NCBI GenBank assembly: GCA_014529385.2
Contig: CM043958.1
Location: forward strand, 89,861,025-89,925,024
Origin: Adiantum capillus-veneris
Lineage: Eukaryota; Streptophyta; Polypodiopsida; Polypodiales; Pteridaceae
Reading direction: 5' to 3'
DNA: 64,000 bases
Positions 11,676 through 24,400 of this stretch are shown here, piece by piece. Below the pieces are notes generated by a model. That model saw only the letters and a program-made list of their open reading frames with translations. It was not told the origin of the DNA and made no database searches. Positions within the stretch are counted from its first letter, which is position 1, and each line of letters begins with the position of its first letter. The position numbers were made by a program, and so were the translations under genes.

Positions 11676-12216
11676 TTGAAGAGACCTAAACTAGGAAAAA
11701 ATACGAGCGTCTTGTGAAGTTATCCTTTAACTTCCTCTAAGATCTCCTAGAGTCAAAACTTTCTTTTTAGAAACCGCATAGCTTAAGATTGTCGTCTTTT
11801 GCTGTGTAGAGGTAGCTTGGAAGTAATCGTACTTGCTGAGTGCCTTTAGGATTGTAGAACTAGATTAGGATTTGGAGAATAATTGATAGACGAGACAAGT
11901 CTTAAGATCAATGCTCAGGAAACCGTAAAAACCAAGAAAACAAGTGTTTGTGAACACTTTTCACAATCCCATTGCATGAGAACCTAGAAGTAGGGTAAGT
12001 AGGATCCGAGGTGGATTTCAGAACATTGCTCTCTCCAAAAGAATCATTGTGAGTTGTTATTTGAAGCTGCAGAACTTCATGTCTACAGCTAGAAATAGCA
12101 CAAAATGACTCCAAATCACTCAATCCAATTGGAGAGTATGCTTAAAAGTTGTGTGAACCAGTGGGTAAGCTCAAGGACACATTGAGGTAAAAATTTCAAG
12201 AGTTTGCAAAAACTCA

Positions 12217-13204
12217 GATTATTTACTTTTTTTTTGACATTTTAGGCCAAATTAAGGTTTGACTTGATTCAGAGGCTTAAAATAGCTCCTGAAAAGATTG
12301 TCCATTGAAAAAGTGCAAAAAATGTTCATTTTGGGCATAAAGTAAATAATCGCAATTATTTACTTTCAGCTCAAATTTGACCAAGGTTTACACCAGTGAC
12401 TCATTGCATGTGTATAAACAACTTTTGTAAAGACACATAGGATTTGAATCACCAAACTGGCAAAAAACTTGGTAAAATCTAAAGTTTGTACTGACTTTTG
12501 GGGAAACTTGAGTATAAAATGGGAAAAAAATAGTCCAAACTCAATGAAATTTGATTCATAGGCTTATATTGATGTGATAGACATGTGTACATGCTCAATT
12601 GACCCAAGAGATGCAAAAATTTATTGGAAGTAAATAATTGCGATTATTTACATTTGCTCCATTTTAAATTTTTTTTGACTAAGTCAGCATACCATTAGTA
12701 GGCCAAATTTGGTAAGGTTTGGATCATTGGATTCAAAATTGTGACAAAATTTGCAAAGTCAGTCTGCGGATAGAAAATTGATGACCAATTGACCAAAAAT
12801 TATCCAAACTTGATGAAACTTGGCTAGAGACCTTAAGTTGAAGTACTTAACAGATCTGTGTCAAGGTTGGAACAAAAACTTGCAAAAAATTAGCTAGAGT
12901 AAAGAATCGCGATTATTTACATGTGCTACAAAAATTGACAATCTTGCACATTTGAGTATACCACAAGGTCAAGCATATCAAGTAGACCATGCAAATCAAT
13001 TTTGGTGAAATTTGGAGCACAAAAGTGAGACTGAACCCAGATTCTTGAAAATCGAGTCTGCGGACACGAAATAGTTTATAAACTTGAATAGATTTTGTCC
13101 AAACATAGTGAAACTTGTCCCGGGACCTTAACAGGTTGTACACTTGGCAAACCAAGCCAAAAAGTGTAAAAAATTGACAAAAGTAAATAATCGCGATTAT
13201 TTAC
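12217..13204 (+). repeat. Tandem array with a 22-bp palindrome (gypsy leader)
   Basis: The palindrome GTAAATAATCGCGATTATTT (plus AC) is perfect at 13,183-13,204. Near-perfect copies are at 12,342, 12,630 and 12,899, with spacings of 288, 269 and 284 bp. A half-site (GATTATTTAC) lies at 12,217. Between palindromes each unit repeats a phrase meaning roughly 'tccaaact..atgaaactt..ggacctta'. The array lies between the primer-binding site and gag, in a leader of about 2.2 kb. Confidence 0.85.
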
Positions 13205-13851
13205 TATTGCTACACAGAGACACCAATTTTGACTTTTGAACTTGTATAGTGTTAGACCAACATCATACAAGGCCATCGGGAAATTTTGGGTTCAATCGGA
13301 TCCAAATTGGTACATGTTCACTCAGTCTTCGGGTTGCAGATTAGTCCTTTGATTTTTTGCCAAAGTCGAATCTGAAAGTTTCAATTGCTGACTCAATTAG
13401 CCCGATTTGAAGTGATACACATAGACCAATCACAATAGTTAGCAAAAACTATACAATCTTAGTGAAAGAGTAGCTAACTTGATAGAAAATGATATAGAAA
13501 TCAGGTTGCAGACAAGGAATCGGTAGTTTGATAGAAGTACAATAAAGTAAAGTGGGAAAAATTGACCACAAGTCAATCCAAAGGTAAGTACTCTATCCAG
13601 GGCTTCACAAGTCTTTATGAACCTTAGATCTGATCATGTACTAGGAAATCAAGACATATTTGGAGAAACCTCCAGGAGAGTGTCCACCGAAGAAAGCGTC
13701 AATCAAGGCAATCCCTTGCACACTATCCTTGAAGAAGTCTCAGAAACTTTCTCAGATTCGACATCTGAAATGTAGTCCTACTTGACTCACTCAGAAACCG
13801 GAACGACAATGCGCTACAAGCATATACTCTCATTTTATAAGACTAATCGCC

Positions 13852-16420
13852 ATGGAGCTTAGGTTTACTTGGATCAACGAAGAGTATGCTATTCGCATTG
13901 ATGACCATGGTATTGAGTTCGAAGAAGAGATCAGGGCAAACAAACAAGGAAAAATGTACATAGATAGAAATGGTACTCAGTATTTACACGTCGAAAACCC
14001 TGACGTGATAGACAAATGGGGTTAGAAGTAAACACTATAATTCCAGATATGGCTGCAAAAGAAGGACCACCAACTTTAGAATTCAAGGGATACGATCAAG
14101 TTGATTTGAAGCCTTTGAAACGGATTAGTACGGATAATCCTATGATCGGACTCTATTGTTGGGAGGATAGAAACATCAAAGATCTTCTATGGACTTCGCA
14201 TGCCAAATCGGGACAACTAACGCCCATGAAGATCATCTATATCTTCAAGATCAAAGATAAGGGATCATCAGATCTACCAACCTACCTATTTAAGGATTGT
14301 TATAACAACAACTTCGTTATGATGACTCCTAAGGAGGTGGAATAAACCAAATATCAAGGGTATTCAATAGGGATTGGATATTGGGCCAAGGACCAGAAAC
14401 TATTCCAAGAGATGAACACCGTGAGAGATATTCTAGGAGTAATGTTAAGAAACCAAAAACCACTTCATCACGAAGAAACCTGGGTGACACTAAAGCCAGA
14501 GTCCAGGGTTACATGAGTCACTATTTCCAACAGACTGGTTTGAAGGATTCGGAACAGGACCAACTGCCAAGAGACCGAGAGTTGAACCAAATAGACGTGT
14601 CAGACTAGCTGATTTTCAAAAATGGGTCAGAAAATACAATGGATCGGGGGATCCATACGACCACTTAGCAAGCTTTAAGCAAGTGCTAAGAGCATAACGC
14701 ATATTCGATTTCCATACTCAATTCGAGGGGTTTGGAATGACATTAGAAGGAAAAGCATTGACATGGTTCCAAAACATTCCACCAAGGTCAATCAGGGACT
14801 TGAACACATTAGCTCAAGGATTTGTAGCTACTTGTTCCAAAACAGGGATCAAACACAACACGGTAGCTCAAATCTACAACTTTAAACAGAAACAAGGTGA
14901 GTCTGTTAGAGATTGTGCAACTCGAATGAAACAATACATAGCCAGATGCCCATAACTAGAGATACCTGCAGAAGAACGACTAGTATCATTGTTTCTAGAG
15001 GGACTGCTAAACAAAGAACTTCATGCTATAATGTATAGCAAGAAGCATACTACCCTAGAAGAGCGTGTGTCAGATGCTATTGATTTAGGAGACAATTGTG
15101 ATATTTTTGACGAAGAAGATGTCCCTAAAGATAACCAAAGCGAGAAAACAGCTGATGAATAACATGCAAAAAGCACCTATGAGAGGATCAAGACAAGGAA
15201 TACCTCAACAGGGACAACCAGTTAGATCGCAGAAATGGTGTGCAATCGAGGGTAAATGGACCACCCATGAGACCGATGAGTGCTACTACCGACCAATGTA
15301 TGATGGGAATGTTCAGTACGTGACTATGAGGCCACAAGAACAACCCATGTACAGGTATCAGCATAATATGGTCCCAGCTCAAAGACCACCTATGGGTATG
15401 GATAGACCTCAACCCGTGTTGGGTCAACAACCTCCATATCTGGGACATAATGCAGTGCCTGTAAAGTACATGCACCCCGAGGGAGTCATAGATGAACAAG
15501 CACTAGTGCCTATTACACCCTACAGTAATGGTAGAAGGAGATTGATATAATTCACATCCACCACCAATGGAAGAACATGTGACTTATGCTCCACCAGAGC
15601 TTGCACCAATGTACTATGTGGCTAATCAAGGTGTTAGACCTCCTATGGTAAGACCCATGGTTAAGCCAATAACTGAAAACTATCATAACTGTGGTGCAGA
15701 TGATCATTGGAAAAATGAATGCCCAAAGCCTGACAGGAACCTCAAGCCAATTGAAGCTTATTGCATACAATGCTGCAAAAAGGGAGGACACTTCCCAGAA
15801 GATTGTCCTAAAAATCCTTTAAACAAGGGTAAAACATTAGTAAATGTAGTCCAAGTGATACTTAGTAGCTCATTCGAGAGTGAACCGATTGTTCCAATCA
15901 AGGTAATTCCTAGAGCCCAGGCTAAGAAAAAGAAACATAACTCCTCTGATGATTCGGAGAATACAAAAATTGCCTCTCAAAAGACTAAAAGAAGCAGAAG
16001 CAAAAGGTATGAGATGAGAAAATAGAAATATAGGGTTAAAATCGAGGAGAAAGCAAAGAAGCTACTCAAGGAAAAGGTGAAAGAAACTGGAAGCGAAATC
16101 AAGGAAACCACCGTGAAATCTGGAGGATCAATTTTGGTTGACAAAATTTTGAGCCTATTAATGCAGCTTTGGAAGCCTACCAAGCGGGACTTGAAGTAGG
16201 CCAAAACATGGAAAAAAAAAGGAAAAACTATCCTTCTTCAGACATGGAAGCAGCTAAGCTTGAAGCTTATCAAAATTTGGTAAGAATCATGCAAGAGATG
16301 CTGGAAAAACAAAAACCCAAGCTCGAAAGTATGGAAAAACCTGAAGAGCTTGTGGTAAGAGCCAATAAAGAAAAATCCAAAGTGGTGGTAGAACCCCACC
16401 TTGAAACAAAAGAGCCATAA
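13852..16420 (+). pseudogene. gag: Gypsy gag polyprotein, broken
   Basis: An ATG at 13,852 opens 58 codons, ending in TAG at about 14,026; the next frame continues from 14,016. The capsid-like core lies at about 14,610-15,120, with WVRKYNGSGDPYDHL, LTWFQNIP and FKQKQGESVRDCATRMKQY, the typical retrotransposon gag signature. Next comes a Pro/Gln-rich region with a WC...H...C cluster (15,236-15,290). Two zinc-knuckle-like motifs follow: NCGADDHWKNEC at about 15,691, whose first Cys is lost, and CIQCCKKGGHFPEDC at about 15,767, which has one extra residue before His. A Lys/Glu-rich linker ends at 16,420. At least four frame changes or stops are visible, so it is not functional. Confidence 0.75.
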
Positions 16421-16582
16421 TTTATAGTACCGGATAGCAAAGATGTCTTAGACAAGATTCCATTCATAGAAGAAGATTGGCCAGGACACTTATGGAAAAA
16501 AGTTAGAGAGATCAATGATGGGAGCCTAACTCTGAAGTCAGCTCCTATAGAGGAGGTTTGGTTAGACAATCTGCCTCCTGAT

Positions 16583-16975
16583 ATGGACATGGATGTAAAA
16601 TCCTTGTATGGGGATTGTAGATCTGAAGCTTCAGGAATGTCTAAACCATTGACCATGAAAATATTACCCTCTTACTTGGGAGATAACGAAGATGAATCCA
16701 TAGTGTGTAAGACCACTCAGGTAAAAAGAGCGGAACAGACCCTAGAAGTAGACAACATTCATTCAATCATGTCTACACCCATCCAATGCACTCTTACCTT
16801 AGGAGAAATGTTGAAAATCAAGCCATACCTATGGAATGATCTGCAAAAAATCCTAGAGAAGGTGGGAATAATGGGGCTAATCGCAAAAGATTTGGAAAAA
16901 TTGAAACATGAAATGGACAACAAGGAGATTCGATTTGTTCCAATGAACAAAGTCGGAGAATACTACAAAGGGTAA
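16583..16975 (+). pseudogene. Gypsy gag-pol linker fragment
   Basis: An open stretch of 130 codons directly upstream of the protease, in the expected position of the gag-pol spacer. I see no known motif. It starts acidic and ends in a charged helix-like region. It is listed because its place in the element suggests it was once translated. Confidence 0.4.
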
Positions 16976-16995
16976 GAAGGAACACAACCCTTCCA

Positions 16996-17271
16996 ATGAA
17001 ATATAATGACATTGAAACCATGGCAATACTGGATAGTGGGGCAGGCATAGCCATAGCCACCAAAGCAGTATGGGAATCCTGGGGACAACCAGCCATTAGA
17101 CAAATTCGAATGAAATTGCAATTGGTTGATGGACACATTGAAAGACCATTAGGATTGCTCGAAAAAGTGATAGTTAATTCCTATGGAATTGAATATCAAC
17201 ACACTTTTTCCATAGTAGACTTTGGGAAGAAACTCAATTACGAAATCATATTGGGAAGACCTTTCATGTGA
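16996..17271 (+). pseudogene. Gypsy aspartic protease
   Basis: The catalytic motif ILDSGAG sits near codon 11, and the flap-to-end region closes with the ILGRPF motif usual for plant gypsy proteases. The domain is open for 91 codons and nearly full-length, but it is cut off from its gag and RT partners by stops. Its role was cleavage of the element's own polyprotein. Confidence 0.8.
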
Positions 17272-18353
17272 TAGGTACAACTCATCCAAGATTGGGGAAA
17301 CAATTATCTGTGCTTGAAGCAAGTGGGATCAATAACAAGGGTTAATCTAAAAGATCACACTTATAGAGATGTCAAGAAAACACCCATCCAAGAGTTCGAT
17401 TCAGTCTCTTCGACGGAAACTAAGCTTCCATCTTGGTTGAAAAAAGACACTCCTATTTGGATGTACGGAGCTTCAGAAAATGGGAGCTTAAAATGAGAAG
17501 AATGTATCTTAGAAAGGGATTGCACGGATGAAGGCTATGCACTTGAATCCTTTCCAGAGCATTTGTTTGAGCCATTTGAATGGACTCAAATTTTAGCGAC
17601 AATGGATGTATGTGTGAATATGTCTATGCCTACTCAATTTTGCAATGACGACGGCTATGACATAATTCCCATACAAATGATCTCAACCCTCCACATTGAA
17701 GACGAAATTCAAGAAACCAAGGACTTGATAAAAGCTCGACAACTCTTTACTACGATACAACAGACGAGTTAGAAGAACATTCAGCTACCTCAGATGATTC
17801 GGGGTCGAAAAAAGAACATGTGAGAGCTAAGCTACTCATGAAAGGAGGCAAGGAAAAGTTTTTTGACTTTCCAAAGCAGAAATCGAGAAGATGAAAATGG
17901 TATAAACGAAAAAGGGACAGCAAAGACGTGAAAACTAGACCTATGCCATCAGTCTCTAGTAAAACACAGTTCCTGATGTAGATAGATGCACATGATTGTG
18001 TCAAGGACACTATCACTGGCAGATATCCTTCAAATGAAAATCCAAAAATGTCGAAAACATTGAGAAAAATGAGGAAGGATACTCAAACAAAGCCAAAAAA
18101 ACAGGACAAGGAGTCAACCATGACACTAGTTGAGCGGAAAAAGAAGTATCAAGAGTTGAAAAAAGCTCTAAAGGAGATATATACGACCGAAATGGAAACC
18201 ACAAAAGAGGATGGTAAAGATGTAATGAGTGTTCTATCCCATTACAAGAAGTATACTCTCCAAGATTAAAAAATTATAGTCGAACAACCTGTTAGAGAAC
18301 TACGAAAACAGGGCGAGTCCTACGAAGGGCTTGAAAACGCAAAAAAGATAGGT
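17272..18353 (+). pseudogene. Spacer between protease and RT, decayed
   Basis: Several short open pieces (17,314-17,496, 17,563-17,772, 18,048-18,269) rich in Lys, Glu and Ser. Plant gypsy elements often have a poorly conserved linker here. No motif is seen and frames change repeatedly. Confidence 0.45.
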
Positions 18354-19345
18354 TTGGCAGAACCAGGAGAAGAGCCTAGACCTGCCTACATTGCAAATGA
18401 CCTTACAGAAGAAGAAGAAGAGCTTCTGTTAAGCTTATTGAAAGAATACCGAGTTATCTTTGCTTGGTCTTACAAGGATCTCAAGGATGTTGATCCAGAA
18501 ATATGTCAACATACCATACCCATGAGAGATAATGCGAAAACAAGTAGACAAAGGCCATACACATATAATGAGACATTCGCCAGGAAAATCAAGGAAGAGA
18601 TTGAAAACTAAAGGAAGCCAAATTCATTTATGAAATTGAACACACGGATTGGGTATCTCCAATTATGGTAGTACCCAAGAAAAATGGAAAATTATGAGTG
18701 TGTGTCAACCTCAAGAAAGTGAATGCAGCTACCACTAGAGACGACTTCCCTCTTCCAATCACTGAGCATGTAAAGAAGCTTACAATTTCTTAGTTGTCTT
18801 TTTGGGATACAATCAACTTTTGGTTGACCCAAAAGATCAGCATAAAACTGCTTTTGCAACGGAATGGGGTATTTTTGCCTATTGGGTTAACTAATGTTCC
18901 TGCCACCTTTCAAAGAATATCTTAGGAAATTCCTAGAAGTATATATGGGTGATCTATGCATACATTCATCAATTCGGGCTGATCATTTTGAACACCTCAA
19001 AAAGGTATTGGAAAATTGTTGACTTTATAGGATTTTCTTAAATCCTGAGAAGTGCATATTCATGGGTAGACAAGGAAAGATTCTTGGACATATAGTGTCT
19101 AAAAATGGCATAGCTACTGATATGGACAAATTCATGTTATTGCTGATTTGCCTAGACCGACAACAGTCAAGGGGGTTCAAGTCTTCATGGGACATTGTGG
19201 ATATTACAGACGATTCATTTACATGTACGCTATAATTGCAAAATCCATGTGTAGCTTGATTACACACTTTGAATGGACTGATGAGTGTGAAGAATCCTTC
19301 ATGAAGCTTAAACAAGCTCTCACTCCAGCTCCATATTGAAAGCAC
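18354..19345 (+). pseudogene. Gypsy reverse transcriptase, heavily decayed
   Basis: The start is clear: the AWSYKDL block and H..IP region at 18,460-18,530 are standard upstream gypsy RT motifs. Next come WVSPIMVVPKKNGK (about 18,645) and a Lys-rich 'VNLKKVNAAT' block. After that the frame breaks many times, and the catalytic YxDD box cannot be read; stops and shifts occur through 18,690-19,140. The thumb/connection is readable at 19,148-19,340, with FMGHCGYYRRFI followed by FEWTDECEESF. Confidence 0.7.
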
Positions 19346-19740
19346 CAAATTGGAATAAGATATTCCACATACATGTAGATGATTCCAATTTTGCCATTGG
19401 GTGTATACTAGCTCAATCAGGAGACAAAAAAATTGATTTTCCTATTTCTTATGCTAGCCGACAGTTGAACATGGCGGAAAATAATTATACCACCACAAAA
19501 AGGGAAGGATTAGGAATGATCTATGCCATAAAAAAGTATAAACATTACCTATTAGCCAACAAATTTGTGTTCTTTGTGGATCACCAAGCCTTACTGTACT
19601 TGATCAACAGCCATGGAGCAAAGAAAGAATTGCGAGATGGTTCATCATCTTATGGAATTTGATTTCATTGTAGTTGTGAAAAAGGGCACCACTCATTAAA
19701 GAGAAGATCATTTGTCTAGGAATGTTTTAGGGGAACCACC
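19336..19740 (+). pseudogene. Gypsy RNase H domain
   Basis: The HVDDSNFAIG block replaces the usual D-A-S start of gypsy RNase H. It is followed by ISYASRQLN, a TTTKREGLGMIYAIKK helix and the DHQALLYL block. All are standard for plant Ty3/gypsy RNase H. The 108-codon frame ends near 19,660. The following HLSRN-type linker is readable in another frame to about 19,740. Confidence 0.75.
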
Positions 19741-19869
19741 TAAAGGAGTAGACAATGATCTACCAGATGCATATATGCTCTTTGTGGAAATGATACCTCG
19801 ATGGTAAAAAAAATATGGTATTTTTGATGACAATAGCTCAAGTGGATTCACAAATACCACTTCCTATTA

Positions 19870-20510
19870 CAATCGGATTAATTGAGCAATCGGCTATGTA
19901 TTAATTACTAGCTGGGAGACTATACAAAAGAAATCGAGATGGAATGTTGCTCTTATGCAAATCTTGAAGAGAAAACCCAATACCTAAGTCAAGCACATAT
20001 TACCATAGTAGGACTTCACTTTGCAGAAGACCAAACTATGCAAAGAATCTTGAGACTTGGAGTATTTTGGCCAACTATGAGGAGTGATGTTCGCTCTTTT
20101 GTAAAGGATTGTCCTCAATGTAAAAAACAATCACCCATACCTCATGTAACCTTGTTCCAAATGTCGCTTGTGTTTAAGTGGACTAACTTTTTAGTTACTT
20201 AATTATCAAGCCAAACATTTCCTGAGGATATGAGTGAACACGTCAAAGAGCAATTGAAACTGAGCAAGAGACTATGCTCTTATTGGAAATCAATTGTATC
20301 GAAGAGGTAAGGATCAACATTTGCGTCTTTGTGCAAATGAAGACGAGTATATTCCTCTTATCGAACAAGCACATACTGGATTAGCTGGAGGTCACTTTTC
20401 TAGTGAGACCATTGCAAGAGCAATCTTAATGGCAGGCATATGGTGGCCAATACTTTTTATAGATGCCAAAGAATATGTTTGAAGATGTGATGCTTGTCAA
20501 CGAGAAAAAA
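19870..20510 (+). pseudogene. Gypsy integrase zinc domain, duplicated
   Basis: Two H2C2 zinc-binding modules follow one another. Module 1 (about 19,905-20,140) begins with LLAGRLYKRNRDGMLLLC and has HITIVGLH then DCPQCKK. Module 2 (about 20,280-20,505) begins with a LYRRGKDQHLRLC line and has HTGLAGGH then a TGA, then CDACQREK. Each shares the lead-in, His pair, aromatic W-P and Cys pair. A single such module is usual before the integrase core. The stop in module 2 and a shift between the modules show both are dead here. Whether the duplication was in the active element is not known. Confidence 0.7.
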
Positions 20511-20539
20511 TGCCAACACGTGTAGATAGCATGCCCTTA

Positions 20540-20862
20540 AGACCAATGATGGGAGCTAGAGCTTTCGCAAAATGGAATATAGACTTTGTTGGGCCAATAC
20601 AACCACCTGCTTATAGAACCCAAGCTCAATATATCATTGTAGCTACGGACTGTTTGACCGAGTGGGCCGAGGCTAAAGCAACTCAAAAGAATGATGCTAG
20701 AACCACTGGTGCATTCTTATATGAGTATGTGTTCACAAGATATGGACTGCCAATAGAAATTGTCAGTGATAGGGGAACTCATTTCCTCGATGAGGTAATC
20801 GAGTATCTGCTTAATGAATTTATGGTCATCCATAACAAATCAGCTCCCATCCAAACCCAAGT
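20540..20862 (+). pseudogene. Gypsy integrase catalytic core, 3'-truncated
   Basis: It follows module 2 in the same frame. The first catalytic Asp is in WNIDFVGPI, the second in EIVSDRGTHF. The third residue (Glu) would lie about 35 residues further but is lost: after HNKSAPI the sequence changes near 20,862 to family A leader DNA. Confidence 0.8.
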
Positions 20863-20940
20863 TTTGAAACTCAAAATATCTATACTTGACTTTTGGCTTC
20901 AAGCACATGAAAACATTTCCAAATCAAAGTCTGATACCAC

Positions 20941-21478
20941 ATGAGTCTATGCCAAGCTAAAACCCAGCTTTGGTACAAGTTTGAGCCCCTTTTGACAGAG
21001 TAGACATCATACGCGTATGATGTCTTGATAGCCTAAAGATGAACTTGGGAGCTAACTTGACCTATTCTAAGCCTTCACAACATGATTGTGAGAGCATCTA
21101 CCAAGTTTCATCCCATTTGAACCTCACTTGCTCAAAACTTAGCCAAAATCAAAATTCAAATCTTAAAAGGAGAATAGTGGTCACCATTTGCCCAAATGAC
21201 ATCCAAATTAAAATCCATACATACATCCATGATGTACATGATATGAGCTATGCACATATGAAAAATTACCTCATTCTGAGCACTTGGACATCATACATGT
21301 ATGATGTCTCACAACATAAATTTTCACTCAAAATTCACTTTTGTCGACATGCATAGCACCCTTAGGCCCTAACTACCTTATGTTTCAATTTTGAAGTCAT
21401 TTGGATAGTTAGAAACAAAGAAAATGCTAGATTTTGTAAACAATGCTAACTTTTGCACTTGGAGTGCACGCAAGATCA
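20941..21478 (+). repeat. Family A leader repeats with palindromes (copy A2)
   Basis: A perfect 24-bp palindrome (AGACATCATACGCGTATGAT plus GTCT) lies at 21,002-21,025, and a one-mismatch copy at 21,286-21,309. They are 284 bp apart, the same period as in copy A1. Flanking bases match 2,180-2,660 upstream of the A1 gene. Confidence 0.85.
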
Positions 21479-24400
21479 ATGGAAGCAGGCTAGTCTTCTA
21501 TAAAGAGGAAAAGGCCTACCCTAAAGGATATCATGGCAGCTATAAAGCCTTTTACCATCCCAAATTAAACACTAAAGTTGACTAAAGCTTGGATGGACAA
21601 AGCCACATTAGAAGCAGAAGGCTTCAGGATATATCAAGGAACATTCAGAGACCCACAGGGCAATATGGTGGACGTGCCAATGGCTCCAAGAGAGTTAAGT
21701 GAGTGTGCCAGCGAAGAGGGCCTTCTCAACCACCTAGAAAGAGTGGATCCGCATGAGTTTTTCACATCAGAGCCGAGTCTATGAGCTGACAACCACCATC
21801 AAGAAAGACAACACAATAACTCTCAGCACACTTAAAGGGGAAAGAAAAGAAGTTGTCATTACAACTCAAATCATTATTGATTCCTTGGGACTGCACAATG
21901 ACGATAGCTTTGTCCATGAAAGAAGAGACAAAGTGAAAGTTTATTCTCAAAAGAAGACCAATCCCACCTTTGAAGACCTAGTGGATCCAAGAGCAAATAG
22001 GATCTGCAAGTTGTACAACCAATCCTTTCATGTCTGCACAACAAGCGGCCACAAAAGTACACAACCCCACCACATGCCATTGCCACCACAATTACTTGGG
22101 CACTCGGCAGCAATATACGAAAAGACGTGAACTACACCCATTACATACATGAGTAGGTAGTGGCCTTGGGGATGGACAAGTCGAAATACATTGATGGTGC
22201 AAAAATTCTTACAAAGATTGCAAATGAAGCTATTGGAGCAAGAGGAAAATGGCCATACCCACCCACATAGAATGAGTGGTTCCAATTGAAAGAGGATATA
22301 GAAGAAGAAACTTTGCAGTTGGAGCACCATCTGTTTCTATGCGGCTCATGCGAAATCTCACGACCATTTATGAAAATATAGTGGAAGAGCCACCAAAGAA
22401 GATGGGAAAAGCTGCAATGATCAAGGAGGAAGGTCTGAAAGAGACCAAGAGTCAGAAAGCATCCCGGATTGAGAGATTAATAGAACAATTCAGGGCTGAG
22501 AGAGCTCTAAGAGGTGACATTGAGGAGTACTGGATATCACATCCAACAAAGATGTGTAGCAACTCCTCAAGGTCATTAGAAGAACAATTTGATCACTACA
22601 TCAGAGCATATAAAGAGTCAAAAATAATTATAGAACAAAATAATCTAAAGCCTTCTATGGCTAAAGAAGTACATGACATTAAGAGAAAGCTGCAAGAATA
22701 GCCAGAAGAGCAAGGAGAGTAAGAAACAAAGTCACAGATGGAAGGCAACAACCGAGCAACCCTACCCTCTTCCCCAAAATACATCCAATAACCTCCAAGC
22801 CCATAACCCCCAGCATCTCAATAGAAGGATTTGCCAAAGAAGAAATCAGAGGTTGAACGAATGTGAAAGGAAAAAGAAAAGGCCAAAAGATGCACCTATG
22901 ATGACCTCCTCAAAGCTGGATATTCATTTGCCTGAGGGAGGCAATTTATGGAACATCTAATCCACCATGGGCTACTGAGAAGGAAGACAAAGTTAAAGAA
23001 AAGCCCAAGGACCAAGGTACACAAGAAAGAGCATAAAAAATGCACAAATCATTACCCGAAGTGTCAGGGATGGTGCAGAATCCACCCGTTCCGTGATGGA
23101 GACCTCTGGAGAGTCCATGGAATCCCCCTCTAGTGAGAGAACTGCTCATCCCCTTAGCCGATCATTTCCAGAGTCTGCTACCAGAAGTGTGGTGGCAGCC
23201 AACAAAGAAGATGCTAGAGCTGCAAACCAAATTTTAGATTGAATCAGAACACGATCTTTCTCTGTGGTGGAAGAGAGCAGCATGCTAAGAACACAAGAAG
23301 AAAATATGATGAGAGAGCACGAGACTCTTGAAAGAGAGCGGCAAGGATATATGTAGAGAGTAGAGAACGCTAAAAGAGAGTAAGAGACACAAAGAAAAGT
23401 GCTATAGGAAGCTGAGGTTGAAAGAGACACATTGACTCTGCAAATAGTTGAAGTGTTCAAGGAGATCACAAAGCTACAAGAGGATAAATATGGATAAAGA
23501 CAAGATGGACTATGAGCTAGAATCATCCAGAGATGAGATCATGGAACTAAAGGACAAATTTAGCACTCCAAGAACTCACCATATAGAGGCTTAGAGGGAC
23601 CCCAAGGGCGGCTAGAGCAAGCACATGAACTGACAATCAGGCTGTACAAGCCTTATAGGATTAGATTGCAGTCCTCCAAAGAGAATTAAGGCTAGAACAA
23701 AGGCAAAGGATCCACATGGTAGAAGGATCTTTGGCTGCAGAAGAAAGATAAAGGAAACGACAAAAAGAGCTCTAGAATGAGAATGAAGAGCTAAAGAAGA
23801 AATTAGAGATGATGCATGAGCTACTGGTCAATCAAGTAGAAGAGGCTACGAGAAGAGATGAGCTGGCCTAGTAGCAGATGACAGAGTTGAGGGAGGGATT
23901 AGAAAGAGCAAGGGGCCAAACCATGGATTTGGATCCAAGTGACTCAAGAATGAATTCCCAACAAGAACCTATGGAAATAGACACCACGAAGGAACCAGCA
24001 ATGGAGGAGATACCTCCACAAATCCAAGAAGAGGGACAAGTGCTAACCACCGTAGAATAGAGGCCCATCTCTAGACATTGATAGAACAAGCTACTGAATA
24101 AAGTGTAAGAGCGCCATAGAATAGGAGAAAAATATGTTACACTATGTCGGAACACTAAAGCTCAACACAAATGTGATTAGAGAAGAGTGGATGCAGCCAT
24201 CCCTCCCATATCCACTGCTCAAATTTGAAGTGCTTACGATGAAGAAAAAAATTCAAATTGAGGCTACCATACCACTATTTGAGGGAGACATCAAAGATCA
24301 ATCAGTCTCCAAGAGAATAGTAGACTCACAACCCAAGTGCAGAAAGGGCTGGCTCACAAGTACCCAACATACCTGGTATGTCTGGTCGATGCACCCAAAC

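Larger units (their letters stand above)
13852..20862 (+). mobile_element. Ty3/gypsy retrotransposon body, decayed
   Basis: Gag, zinc knuckles, aspartic protease, reverse transcriptase, RNase H and integrase follow in the gypsy order on the plus strand. All parts carry stops and frameshifts. The element stops inside the integrase core near 20,862, where family A leader sequence begins. The rest of integrase, any chromodomain and the 3' LTR are gone. Confidence 0.85.
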
